DNA of 12,505 nt from Clostridia bacterium (GCA_017454565.1 JAFTCS010000301.1:1-12505); one strand, 5' to 3'. Counted from the stretch's first letter, positions 1-7,180 are shown. Numbers and translations: made by a program. Notes: a model not told the origin generated them from the letters alone.

Positions 1-21
1 ATTCATCCCCTTGCCGGGCTT

Positions 22-119
22 AAATGATAAAGTGTTTCGCCGTCTGCGGACGGCGAGTCAGGAGGGACTTTTGCGGAAAAGTCCCTCCCGACACCCACCG
101 AAAACGCTGTTTATCATTT
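22..119. repeat. Palindromic hairpin element, copy 1 (GTTTCGC family)
   Basis: A 98-bp non-coding element is bounded by a perfect 10-bp inverted repeat, AAATGATAAA at 22-31 and TTTATCATTT at 110-119. Inside are a 7-bp hairpin with a TGCG loop (38-44/49-55) and a perfect 12-bp hairpin with a GCGG loop (61-72/77-88). Just inside the outer repeat are GTTTCGC and CCGAAAAC. The word AGTGTTTCGC (31-40) recurs on the opposite strand at 7470-7479, and the hairpin resembles one at 11762-11779. Neither strand has a long T-run after the hairpins, so a simple terminator is not the best reading. It is probably a small dispersed repeat; bases 1-21 hold nothing I can name. Confidence 0.6.
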
Positions 120-127
120 TCAGAGTT

Positions 128-454
128 TCACGGATTCAGGTCATATACATCGCTGGGCTGATATTTTGCAGTGCCTGCCGAAGCGTATGTGTTCCAGCCG
201 AGGAATGTATACCCCTCACGCTTCGGTACAATGGTGCTGAGCTTTATATCTATGCCATAGTTCTTGGTCTGGGAAGAGATGGAAGTGGTTCCGCCGTTGG
301 AATCATAGGTGATGGTATACGGTTGTTCTGTGCTGTTAACGATGTTCTCACCATAAGACGCTGCACTGGCATTTGTCTGCACTGCAAAAGGTATGCTCAG
401 GAGCATGGGTGCAGACAGAACACAGGACAAAGCGATGCTGATGATTTTTTTCAA
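128..454 (-). CDS. Short secreted protein with one InlB-type B-repeat, probably truncated
   Basis: This is a 108-residue exported protein. The start is TTG at 454, chosen because an AAGGAGG ribosome binding site lies just upstream and because it begins a classic signal peptide: Lys-Lys, a hydrophobic stretch, then an Ala-rich cleavage region near residues 28-33. The rest matches the Listeria-Bacteroides (InlB B-repeat) beta-grasp module, with the hallmark YTITYDSNGG start and EGYTFLGWNT core. The module normally ends with a final strand such as 'VTLYAVW'. Here translation stops at YDLNP, so that strand is missing, and the stop codon lies only nine bases from repeat element copy 1. B-repeat modules usually occur in larger surface proteins, so this may be a shortened relic or a small secreted protein. 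The cargo or partner is unknown. Family call is fairly sure; function is not. Confidence 0.7.
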   Translation of the reverse strand: MKKIISIALSCVLSAPMLLSIPFAVQTNASAASYGENIVNSTEQPYTITYDSNGGTTSISSQTKNYGIDIKLSTIVPKREGYTFLGWNTYASAGTAKYQPSDVYDLNP

Positions 455-567
455 AGTAAGACCTCCTTGATTTTTTCTGACAATAACAGAACAAATCAAG
501 ATCCTGTAACCGGAATATCGCCCTTTCACCGGACACGGGAAAAAAATTCACATGTTCTGATATCTTT

Positions 568-595
568 ATTATATCATAAACCAACTTGCCGTAAA
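568..595 (-). promoter_or_regulatory. Candidate promoter for the B-repeat protein
   Basis: On the minus strand a perfect TATAAT -10 box (568-573) is preceded, after 16 bp, by a weak -35 box TTTACG (590-595). It would give a leader of about 105 bases before the TTG start at 454. The weak -35 keeps confidence moderate. Confidence 0.4.
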
Positions 596-745
596 TTTCA
601 AGCCGGTTAACAAAATATAAACAGCGTTCCTTAAGGAAACACTGCACAAAGAGCGCCCTGCTGTCATGTACAGACAGCAGGGCGGTTTTATCAGGTGAGA
701 GATTTCGTTTACTTGGTCACGGTCAGAGTAAGGGTTTCCTTTCAT
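569..745 (-). pseudogene. Small ORF or gene remnant behind a strong RBS
   Basis: An AAGGAGG ribosome binding site (754-760) stands eight bases before an ATG at 745, opening a 58-codon frame starting MKGNPYSDRDQ. The frame runs through a 12-bp hairpin at 654-684 and its product matches no family I recognise. A one-base shift in the same stretch reads KETLTLTVTK followed by TAA, which looks like the last beta-strand of a surface protein, directly upstream of the hairpin. I therefore suspect a relic in which a gene start and a gene end have been joined or frameshifted. It could also be a genuine small protein gene. Confidence 0.25.
654..690. terminator. Strong 12-bp hairpin, possible terminator
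   Basis: A perfect 12-bp stem (654-665/673-684) with a 7-base loop is followed on the plus strand by GTTTTA. On the minus strand the downstream bases are CTCTTTGTG, a poor U-tract. No plus-strand gene ends here. The likely role is to end the minus-strand remnant at 569-745, with weak evidence for direction. A perfect 12-base palindrome, TTCCTTAAGGAA, lies nearby at 627-638. Bases 752-953 hold no gene; the only thing seen there is a 5-bp hairpin followed by six T on the plus strand (880-903). Confidence 0.4.
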
Positions 746-953
746 CAACACATCCTCCTTATAAAATAATCGTTAACACAAGTCCGATCAATAAGGACGG
801 GTGTGGTTATCCGTCAATTTTGTCCTCTTCCTGAAAAAGCTGTGTTGTCGGCTCCATGTAAGTTACCAACATCAGACTTCCTGACGAATATATCAGGTTT
901 TTTGACGGGTGCAGGGACTGTGTCCGGACATTCTGAGCAAACTAAAGAACCTG

Positions 954-2327
954 TCAGTATTTCTTATATATGTCAGCGGCGGTGTCAAGAACCTGCTTTA
1001 CCATGGGAATAGCCACTGAATAGGCGTAATTTCCGTATTCAACAATGGCGGCAAAGGCAATGGGACAATCCTCGTCCTTACAGAAGCCTGTGACCCATGC
1101 GTGGGCAAGACCCTCGCTGTTTACCTCTGCTGTGCCGGTCTTTGCGCAGACGTCCAGCTTGTCGCTGACATAGCTTTTGCCATAGTTGGATGAAACCGTA
1201 TAGTCCATCATCTGGTAGAGCTTGTCTGCAATATCACGGTCCATCATCTGATTTCCCAGGGTAGTATTGTTTTTTATTTTTCCGTCAATGGTGCTGATAA
1301 AGTAAGGCATTACCGGTGTGCCGCCGTTTGCTATGGCGGCGCTGATCATAGCCATGTTTACAGGGGTCTCCAGCACTGTGTACTGCCCGACTCCTGACCA
1401 GCCAAGCTCGTTTTCGTTTGCTTCCGAAACGTCATAGATGCTCGATGCGGTGGTTATCCCGTCAAAGCTCAGCCGGGAATTGAAGCCCATCTTTTCAGAG
1501 TAGCTGGTCATTTTATCCTTGCCGAGAGCAACGGCAAGCTTGGCGAAAAATACATTGCAGGACTGGGCAAGAGCCTCTTTGATATCAACGATGCCGTTTG
1601 GCTCATAGCAGGTCACTTCATCCTCGCCTACAATGTCCGATCCGTGACAGTCGTAGGTGCTGCTCTCAATGCCGGGGATTTCCTTGAGAGCAGCGGCGGC
1701 CGTCACCAATTTGAATGTAGAGCCGGGCGGATATGCCGCTGAAACAGCTCTGTTGAGATATGCGCCGTCATATTTTTCGTTGGTCTCAATGTCCTCGGGA
1801 ACGTCCTGGGGGTCGTATGCAGGTGTGCTTACCATACAGAGGATCTCGCCGGTTTTGTAGTTGTAGAAGAACATTGCACCCTTGTAGTCTCCGAGTGCGC
1901 GATAGGCAGCCTTCTGCAAACGGGTATCAATGGTCAGGGTCATGTTGTTGCCGCGTTTGAGCTTGTCCGGCAAACCCAGACCAAAGGTAAAGTTATACTT
2001 GGTCAGCTCCGAGCGGTACACTGTCTGTACGGCGGTGGCGATATTTACGCTGTCATCGCCTACGATGTGGACGCAGGATTTCCGTATATCCTCGTCCTCG
2101 TTGTATACGCGCTGCTTGTCGATGCTTTGTGCCAGAACAACGCCGTTGCGGTCAAATATCTTTCCGGCAAATTCAAGACCGTCAACGTCTGTAAGATGAG
2201 AGTTCGTAGGTTGAGCCACCCATTGGGAGGCGTGGAGCACAAGGTTTACCGTGTGGTAGGTAAGTCCCGCAAAAAACGCGAGAGTCATAAGTAATATCAT
2301 GAAGGATCGGGAATTGATCTTCCGCAT
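954..2327 (-). CDS. pbpA: Class B penicillin-binding protein (PbpA-like D,D-transpeptidase)
   Basis: This 457-residue protein crosslinks peptidoglycan stem peptides on the outer face of the membrane. One N-terminal membrane anchor (about residues 9-31) is followed by a short N-terminal region containing the 'IFDRNGVVLA' motif typical of class B PBPs, then the transpeptidase domain from about residue 128. All three active-site motifs are present: STFK with nucleophile Ser203 and Lys206, SCN (Ser256-Asn258), and KTGTAE (Lys396-Gly398). It is short for the family and lacks PASTA domains, like PbpA of Mycobacterium. The ATG at 2327 has AAAGGAGG nine bases upstream. It lies directly downstream of the FtsW/RodA-type polymerase, the usual partner for a class B PBP, and is separated from it only by an inserted repeat element. 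No convincing terminator is seen after the gene. Family call is firm; the symbol follows the rodA-pbpA arrangement of actinobacteria. Confidence 0.9.
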   Translation of the reverse strand: MRKINSRSFMILLMTLAFFAGLTYHTVNLVLHASQWVAQPTNSHLTDVDGLEFAGKIFDRNGVVLAQSIDKQRVYNEDEDIRKSCVHIVGDDSVNIATAVQTVYRSELTKYNFTFGLGLPDKLKRGNNMTLTIDTRLQKAAYRALGDYKGAMFFYNYKTGEILCMVSTPAYDPQDVPEDIETNEKYDGAYLNRAVSAAYPPGSTFKLVTAAAALKEIPGIESSTYDCHGSDIVGEDEVTCYEPNGIVDIKEALAQSCNVFFAKLAVALGKDKMTSYSEKMGFNSRLSFDGITTASSIYDVSEANENELGWSGVGQYTVLETPVNMAMISAAIANGGTPVMPYFISTIDGKIKNNTTLGNQMMDRDIADKLYQMMDYTVSSNYGKSYVSDKLDVCAKTGTAEVNSEGLAHAWVTGFCKDEDCPIAFAAIVEYGNYAYSVAIPMVKQVLDTAADIYKKY

Positions 2328-2367
2328 GGGTAACAGCCTCCTTTCGATCCTTTGCAGGTGCAGGTTA

Positions 2368-2524
2368 GGAACTGTTCATCAATAACTTTTAATTTCTGCT
2401 TGTCTGATTTGCCCTGTACTGCGTTACACTCCCTTGAAATACGACAGTATTCCTGCGGTCGTGTGCCTTGTACAGAACAAATCATACTAAGCATAAATTT
2501 TAAAACTTATTTCTTCACAGTTCC
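2368..2524. mobile_element. MITE-like element with long terminal inverted repeats
   Basis: A 157-bp non-autonomous element fills most of the gap between ftsW and pbpA. Both ends begin GGAACTGT, and the imperfect terminal inverted repeats extend inward about 52-55 bp (2368-2419 and 2470-2524). They finish in a 15-bp block, TGATTTG..CTGTAC, that pairs completely on the minus strand if two U-G pairs are allowed. The interior (2420-2469) holds a small hairpin. The element is flanked by TTA on both sides (2365-2367 and 2525-2527), which looks like a target duplication. The right TTA is the TAA stop codon of ftsW. Removing the element and one TTA leaves about 37 bases between ftsW and pbpA, a normal operon gap. 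No transposase is encoded. A 3-bp TNA duplication would fit some IS5-family groups, but that assignment is only a guess. Confidence 0.7.
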
Positions 2525-4213
2525 TTACGGAACGGGCAGAGCTTTGGCAGGAGCTTTTGATTTTTTCTGTGAGTAGGTGCGCTCATCTGCTGCTTTAATA
2601 AATGAGAGCAGTCCCCAACAGGCGATCATGCTTGTACCGCCGTAGCTTACAAAGGGCAGGGTCACGCCGGTAAGCGGCAGAATATCCGTAACACCAAAAA
2701 TGTTAAGCGCTGCCTGACAAACCAGCAGTCCGCCGGAGGTGCATGCCGCGATCGAGTAGAACGCGGAACGGCTTCTGGTGGTAACTGCCTTGGCGTATAT
2801 CATAAAACCGCCGATGGTAATGCTCAGCAGCAGCGCGGTAATAAGCCCGAGCTCCTCGCTGGCAAGACCAAACACAAGATCGCTTTCGGATGCAAATACA
2901 TACTGCAGATAGCCTCTGGTCAGTCCCATACCGAACAGACCGCCGCTGGCACTGTAAATGAAGGTCTTTACCTGCTGATATCCGGCGTCCTCCGCGTATT
3001 CCCACACATGGGTCCATGCCTGAAAGCGTTCGGCAATGTAAGGCTTGAAAGAGAGTATGATAAAGACTCCTAACAGCGCTGCCGCAATGGCGAGGATGAC
3101 TGTTTTGAAGTCTCCTGAGCGCATGAAGGCTATGACAAGAAAAGTGACAAAGAATATCAGAGCCGTACCAAAGTCGCTCATAAAGAAGAATATGCCTATG
3201 CAGACGCCTATGAAAAGAATAAAACCGAAGAGGTTTTTCCTTGTCTGGAGATAATCAAGGGTAGAGGCGCCTACGAATATCAGTGCCATCTTTGCAAATT
3301 CCGAGGGCTGCACGGATACAGGCCCTAAAATGATCCAGTTTTTTGCTCCGTTGAGTGACTTGCCGATAGCCAGTGTCAGCAGCAGACCAAGAATAGCAAG
3401 GATAGCTATGATAATGCGCCACTTCATTACCCTGTCGGGTATTTCCATGAACCAGAGCATGAAGCAGTAGAGAAGTATGCCGATAATCATGGCGATTATC
3501 TGGACATATCCCTGCTTTGGGTCGTGAACGGCATTGAGGATTATTCCCGTACCTGAAAGCATAAGGGCAAGAGCCTCAAGCTCAAAGCTCTTTCTGTGGA
3601 AAAACCTGACGGAGACAGTATAGAACCCCCACATAAGTCCGCAGAAAATAAGAGCATGGGGCATTGCCCATCCGCTGCCGGAACAGAGCAGACCTTCAGC
3701 TGAAAGCACAGCGATAAGTATGGTAATAATAGTAAGTATAAGGCTGCATGAAACAGTGTTCCGCTGTCTGGGCGGCGCTATCTTCAGGCGCTGATTGGCC
3801 TCTGTGGGGTCATCTGCACGTCTGAGGGTCAGGGTAGTCATGCCTACGGTTATTTTATCGCCTACAAAAACGGGATGTCTGCCCTGAGTTTTCCTGCCGT
3901 TTACAAAGACGCCGGATTTGGAGCCGGTATCGGTAATGAACCAGCCCTCTTCGCGCCTTAGCAGAACGGCGTGATCTCTTGAAACGGTCGCATCGGGCAC
4001 TCTTATATCGGAATTCCGGCTTCTGCCAAGAATATTTTCCCAGAAGAGAACCGGATACCTTACATTGTTGTCCTCGTCGTCAAGGGCGATAAGAGCGTGT
4101 TCGTCTCTGCGCCCGAAGCTGAGTGAAAGAAAGCAAAGTATTATGATTATGAGAATGATAGCAGGCACGGCGATCCTTAGTGCCAGTGTTATCATTGCTA
4201 CGGTATCAGACAC
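2525..4213 (-). CDS. FHA domain fused to FtsW/RodA/SpoVE-family peptidoglycan polymerase
   Basis: This 562-residue membrane protein belongs to the SEDS family, which polymerises lipid II into glycan strands. Residues 8-31 form one membrane helix. Residues 61-130 form an FHA phosphothreonine-binding domain with the conserved Gly63-Arg64, Ser78-x-x-His81 and Asn105-Gly106. The polytopic SEDS core runs from about residue 153. It shows GAKNWI..GP.S.QPSEFAK (289-308), the DFGTA motif with Asp347, a SESDLVFG..SEELG loop (442-455) and the signature PLTGVTLPFVSYGGT (513-527). The start is GTG at 4213 with AGAGGTG upstream; a nearer ATG is out of frame. FtsW and RodA proteins are usually about 370-420 residues without FHA, so the N-terminal fusion is notable. 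The gene lies 51 bases after the metallo-beta-lactamase-fold gene with no terminator between, and upstream of pbpA. Whether it serves division, elongation or sporulation cannot be decided. Confidence 0.9.
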   Translation of the reverse strand: MSDTVAMITLALRIAVPAIILIIIILCFLSLSFGRRDEHALIALDDEDNNVRYPVLFWENILGRSRNSDIRVPDATVSRDHAVLLRREEGWFITDTGSKSGVFVNGRKTQGRHPVFVGDKITVGMTTLTLRRADDPTEANQRLKIAPPRQRNTVSCSLILTIITILIAVLSAEGLLCSGSGWAMPHALIFCGLMWGFYTVSVRFFHRKSFELEALALMLSGTGIILNAVHDPKQGYVQIIAMIIGILLYCFMLWFMEIPDRVMKWRIIIAILAILGLLLTLAIGKSLNGAKNWIILGPVSVQPSEFAKMALIFVGASTLDYLQTRKNLFGFILFIGVCIGIFFFMSDFGTALIFFVTFLVIAFMRSGDFKTVILAIAAALLGVFIILSFKPYIAERFQAWTHVWEYAEDAGYQQVKTFIYSASGGLFGMGLTRGYLQYVFASESDLVFGLASEELGLITALLLSITIGGFMIYAKAVTTRSRSAFYSIAACTSGGLLVCQAALNIFGVTDILPLTGVTLPFVSYGGTSMIACWGLLSFIKAADERTYSQKKSKAPAKALPVP

Positions 4214-4264
4214 AGTGCATCACCTCTTTTGAGTATAATAAACGGTTTTATAAGGTTACTGTCA

Positions 4265-5050
4265 TCAGAAAGATACGGAATGAAGAAAACGGACAGTGAT
4301 ATCGGGGCATTCCCGGTGCAGCCTGCGCAGAGTGGAGAGAGTTACAAGGTAATCCTCCGGATATGCCTGCAGCTCAAGCAGCTTTTCGGAGGGCACAAGC
4401 TCATCGTCAAGCACTCTTTCGTCCACAGCGGCGTCAGCGGCATAAAGCAGCTTGCTTTCAGGGAAGTAAAGCCCCATCATCTCACGGCTGTGACCGCGCA
4501 TGTCAAAGCCCAGCACAGAGCCGTCTCCCAATATGTCATAGACCCATTTGAAATAATTCCTGATCGGCGTCTGTCCGTTGAATATACCGCCTGCCTTTAC
4601 GGGAATGCTCATTCCGGGCATGGTACTTTTCATCATGTCGCTGTCAAGGTCGCGGGTCTTTATCAGACAAAGCACCTGCGCGCTTGAAATAAGCTCGTAT
4701 TTCGGCAGAAGCGGCAGTGCGCCGCAGCATTCCGGACTGCAGTGGGTGAGTATTACCTTTTTGATAATCATAGGGTCAGAGCCTTCGGCTTCAAGCTTTT
4801 CTGTTATGCAGTCGCTGTCGTCAAATTTCAGCTTGTGCTTTTGTCTGTACCTGATGAATACGGCAGGATTTTTTTTCAGCAGACTGCTGCAGCCGGTATT
4901 GACGAGTATATTGCCGAATTTCCTGTGTTCAAGCAGCAGCACGTTTATGGGCAGGGTTTCCTCTTTGCCTTTTGAATTTATAAACAGCTCCGAGAAATCA
5001 AAGCTCTCACTCCCGCAGGCAATGGCTCTCATTGATACGATCTTGCTCAT
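4265..5050 (-). CDS. Metallo-beta-lactamase-fold protein with altered metal-binding motif
   Basis: This 261-residue protein resembles the AHL-lactonase-like branch of the metallo-beta-lactamase fold. A first-strand motif 'NILVNTG' (47-53) corresponds to the usual 'ILIDTG'. The canonical HxHxDH metal motif appears here as His103-Cys104-Ser105-Pro106-Glu107-Cys108, so the second His, the Asp and the last His are replaced by Ser, Glu and Cys. Downstream ligands are kept: His187 in RGHS, Asp206 in YAADAA and probably His257 near the C-terminus. The fold is clear, but the metal load and reaction are unknown; it may be a pseudoenzyme or use a Cys/Glu site. The start ATG at 5050 has CGGAGAG upstream. 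An earlier ATG at 5077 would leave almost no leader after the promoter at 5093-5121. It is the first gene of the probable operon with ftsW and pbpA. Confidence 0.7.
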   Translation of the reverse strand: MSKIVSMRAIACGSESFDFSELFINSKGKEETLPINVLLLEHRKFGNILVNTGCSSLLKKNPAVFIRYRQKHKLKFDDSDCITEKLEAEGSDPMIIKKVILTHCSPECCGALPLLPKYELISSAQVLCLIKTRDLDSDMMKSTMPGMSIPVKAGGIFNGQTPIRNYFKWVYDILGDGSVLGFDMRGHSREMMGLYFPESKLLYAADAAVDERVLDDELVPSEKLLELQAYPEDYLVTLSTLRRLHRECPDITVRFLHSVSF

Positions 5051-5092
5051 GGTCATCTCTCCGTTTTTCCGATACATATTTTCCCTTATACT

Positions 5093-5121
5093 ATTTTAGC
5101 CGACACTTTCAAAATCGTCAA
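5093..5121 (-). promoter_or_regulatory. Sigma-A-type promoter of the cell-wall operon
   Basis: On the minus strand TTGACG (5116-5121) and TAAAAT (5093-5098) are separated by exactly 17 bp. The expected transcript start, near 5086, leaves a leader of about 36 bases before the ATG at 5050. This supports the chosen start and probably drives the downstream ftsW and pbpA genes as well. Confidence 0.7.
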
Positions 5122-5245
5122 TACCTCTGTATTATGATATACCATTATCGGGGCAATAAAATATTGAAACCAAGGGAAAAATTACCCAAAAAGTAGGAAA
5201 ATTGCGATTTTTGAACTTTTATATGTGCTTTTTTAAGAAAAAGTA

Positions 5246-5274
5246 TTGTCTATTGTTGGTTTTTTTGGTATCAT
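5246..5274 (+). promoter_or_regulatory. Candidate promoter for the foldase gene
   Basis: TTGTCT (5246-5251) and TATCAT (5269-5274) are separated by 17 bp on the plus strand. Transcription would begin near 5282, about 235 bases before the foldase start. It is divergent from the promoter at 5093-5121. Both boxes depart from consensus, so the call is moderate. Confidence 0.5.
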
Positions 5275-5406
5275 TACTATCAGGGTGTTTTAATGTGCCG
5301 GATAAAGCCCCTGCACGGATATTTCCGGCAGAGCTTTGTCAGCTTCACCTGCAGGACGGTGTGCGGTTTCCGCTTGACTGCGTACCGGCCGACAGTTAAG
5401 GAACCA

Positions 5407-5529
5407 ATGAATAACAGGAAAAACGAAGGTATGCTGACTGACATACAACCAAGTCAGAAAATGATCGCCAATAACCCCCGAGTATATCAAGATACCGGAC
5501 AGGCACTAAGGAGATGTAATGATGAATAA
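5407..5529 (+). CDS. Small upstream ORF overlapping the foldase start
   Basis: A 40-codon ORF starts at an ATG with AAGGA (5398-5402) four bases upstream. It ends at a TAA (5527-5529), 11 bases inside the foldase gene. The product (MNNRKNEGMLTDIQ...) is hydrophilic and matches nothing I recognise. Its 3' end contains the foldase ribosome binding site AAGGAG (5508-5513). If translated, it could couple translation into the foldase gene. The ribosome binding site is weakly spaced and it may simply be chance. Confidence 0.25.
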   Translation: MNNRKNEGMLTDIQPSQKMIANNPRVYQDTGQALRRCNDE

Positions 5530-7132
5530 GAGTATATCACTTAAAAAGAGAGTGATCACTGCAATGATCGCAGGCACCCTTGCCCTTGCCACAGTTGCTT
5601 CAGGCTGCGGCGCTTTCAATAAGACTAACGAAAATACAGAATCCACAGCGGTGTCAAATATCGTTTCCGGTTCTGAGAAGGGCAGGACGAAGATTCCTGT
5701 CTCTACCGACTTTGCCGCAAAGACCGAACACTTCCAGATAGCTACCCCTATCGCCAACTTCCTTTTCAACAGCTATTACGAGAACAGAAGAGATGCCTAC
5801 TCTTATCAGGGGCTTGACGTTACAAAGGATCTTAAAGACCAGTATTACGATGAAGAGGGCGGCGTTACCTGGTTCGACTTCTTTATGAACGAGACAAAGA
5901 AATACCTTGGACAGGTGCTTGTAATGTGCGAATCCGCCAGAGAGGACGGCATTGAGCTGGACGACAAGGATATGGAGGATGTAAAGGCTACAATGGATTC
6001 CATTGAATCTGCCGCAAATGCCGCAGGAGAGTCTGTGGATGACTATATTGTAAAGCATTTCAGCGAGAGTATCACCCGGACTGACCTTGAAAACTACCTG
6101 CAGCTTACAGCTCTTGCAAATAAGTATTATACCAATGTATACAACAGCTTTACCTACACCGACGAGCAGTATGAGAAATACTTTGAAGAGAACAAAACCA
6201 GCTACCAGTATGCTGATTTCCTGAAATTCAACTTTGTGTTCCCGACAGATTCCGACAGCTCTGACAGCTCAGACAGCAAGGCACAAGCAGCTGCCGAGGA
6301 AAAGGCAAAGGCCTTTGCCGAGGATCTTGCAAAGTGCAAGACCGAAAAGGAATTCAAGAAATATGTCAAGACATATCTCACAAATAACCCCGATGTGATC
6401 ACCTCAAGCGCAGAGTCATCCATGTCAGATTCAGAAGTCAAGGAGGCTATTGAAACAGCCGTTAACGGTACCCTTATGAAGAAATATCCCTATGAGGTAA
6501 CGTCTGACGGCGGCAAATGGCTGTTTGATCTGGCAAGGAAGGAGTTTGACTCCACGGTTATCAAGAACACCAATTCCTACACCGCATTTTTGCTGCTGAA
6601 GCCTGCTTACCGTGACGAGAGTGTATCCAGAAATGTGCGCCACATCCTGTTCACGCCGAAATCATACGGCGGAGAGGGGCAGATAATGGAGATCGCTTTC
6701 CAGAAGGCCAACGAAGTATACAACGACTGGAAAAAGAACGATCCCACTGAGGAGCACTTTGCAGAGCTGGCAAAGCAGTACAGCGATGACGGCGGTTCCA
6801 AGGAGAACGGCGGTCTTTATGAGAACGTAAAGCAAGGCGATATGGTGGCGGCATTTGATAACTGGCTTTTCAGTGCTTCAAGAAAGCCCGGCGACAGCGG
6901 CATAGTACAGACGGAATTCGGCTACCATATCATGTATTATATCGGTTCTGACGACACGCCTACATGGAAGAAGTCAATGGATACCCTTATGCGTCAGGAC
7001 AGCTTCAACGAGCGTTATGAAGAGCTGTCACAGAAGTATACCGTACAATACAATGATGACGCCATAAATACCATAGAGGAATCCGAGTATCAGGAGTCCT
7101 CGGCAATAACCTATAATGAAAGCTCCAACTGA
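5519..7132 (+). CDS. PrsA-like parvulin-type peptidyl-prolyl isomerase lipoprotein
   Basis: This 537-residue exported lipoprotein probably acts as a foldase and chaperone for secreted proteins outside the membrane. A signal peptide with lipobox VASGC places the lipidated Cys at residue 30. Residues 70-230 are helical and resemble the SurA/PrsA N-terminal chaperone region. A region around 230-290 looks like a degenerate first parvulin module interrupted by the Ser-Asp run SDSSDSSDS (244-252). The complete parvulin domain covers about 372-477: RNVRHILF, FAELAKQYSDDGGSKENGGLY, and the closing FGYHIMYYIG. PrsA of Bacillus is about 290 residues, so this is a long version. AAGGAG lies 5 bases before ATG 5519 and 8 before ATG 5522, so either Met may start. 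Downstream is a 13-bp hairpin. Substrates are unknown; cell-wall enzymes such as PBPs are known PrsA clients in other species. Confidence 0.85.
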   Translation: MMNKSISLKKRVITAMIAGTLALATVASGCGAFNKTNENTESTAVSNIVSGSEKGRTKIPVSTDFAAKTEHFQIATPIANFLFNSYYENRRDAYSYQGLDVTKDLKDQYYDEEGGVTWFDFFMNETKKYLGQVLVMCESAREDGIELDDKDMEDVKATMDSIESAANAAGESVDDYIVKHFSESITRTDLENYLQLTALANKYYTNVYNSFTYTDEQYEKYFEENKTSYQYADFLKFNFVFPTDSDSSDSSDSKAQAAAEEKAKAFAEDLAKCKTEKEFKKYVKTYLTNNPDVITSSAESSMSDSEVKEAIETAVNGTLMKKYPYEVTSDGGKWLFDLARKEFDSTVIKNTNSYTAFLLLKPAYRDESVSRNVRHILFTPKSYGGEGQIMEIAFQKANEVYNDWKKNDPTEEHFAELAKQYSDDGGSKENGGLYENVKQGDMVAAFDNWLFSASRKPGDSGIVQTEFGYHIMYYIGSDDTPTWKKSMDTLMRQDSFNERYEELSQKYTVQYNDDAINTIEESEYQESSAITYNESSN

Positions 7133-7147
7133 ATAAACCATCTGCGG

Positions 7148-7180
7148 CAGGTCAATGCTCTCAAAAGGAGTATTGACCTG
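7148..7180 (+). terminator. 13-bp hairpin after the foldase gene
   Basis: Fifteen bases after the stop codon, a 13-bp stem (7148-7160/7168-7180, one G-U pair) closes a 7-base loop. There is no T-run after it, so it is either an atypical terminator or an mRNA 3'-end stabiliser. A second small hairpin (TGCGGT/ACCGCA, 7196-7212) follows. I see no gene in 7133-7508. Confidence 0.4.

Noticed and set aside
11..610. 199-codon plus-strand ORF across the left end.
   Set aside because: Runs through repeat copy 1 and antisense to the B-repeat protein, which has a signal peptide, RBS and family match.
880..903. Plus-strand 5-bp hairpin followed by six T as a terminator.
   Set aside because: No plus-strand gene precedes it and the stem is short; not supported as a functional terminator.
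2297..2494. Minus-strand 65-codon Cys-containing ORF between ftsW and pbpA.
   Set aside because: It lies almost wholly inside the MITE-like element, has no ribosome binding site and runs into the pbpA start region; better explained as a chance frame in a repeat.
5051..5077. Earlier ATG starts (5077 and 5056) for the metallo-beta-lactamase-fold gene.
   Set aside because: The promoter at 5093-5121 would leave almost no leader for 5077, and 5056 abuts the ribosome binding site; 5050 has proper spacing.
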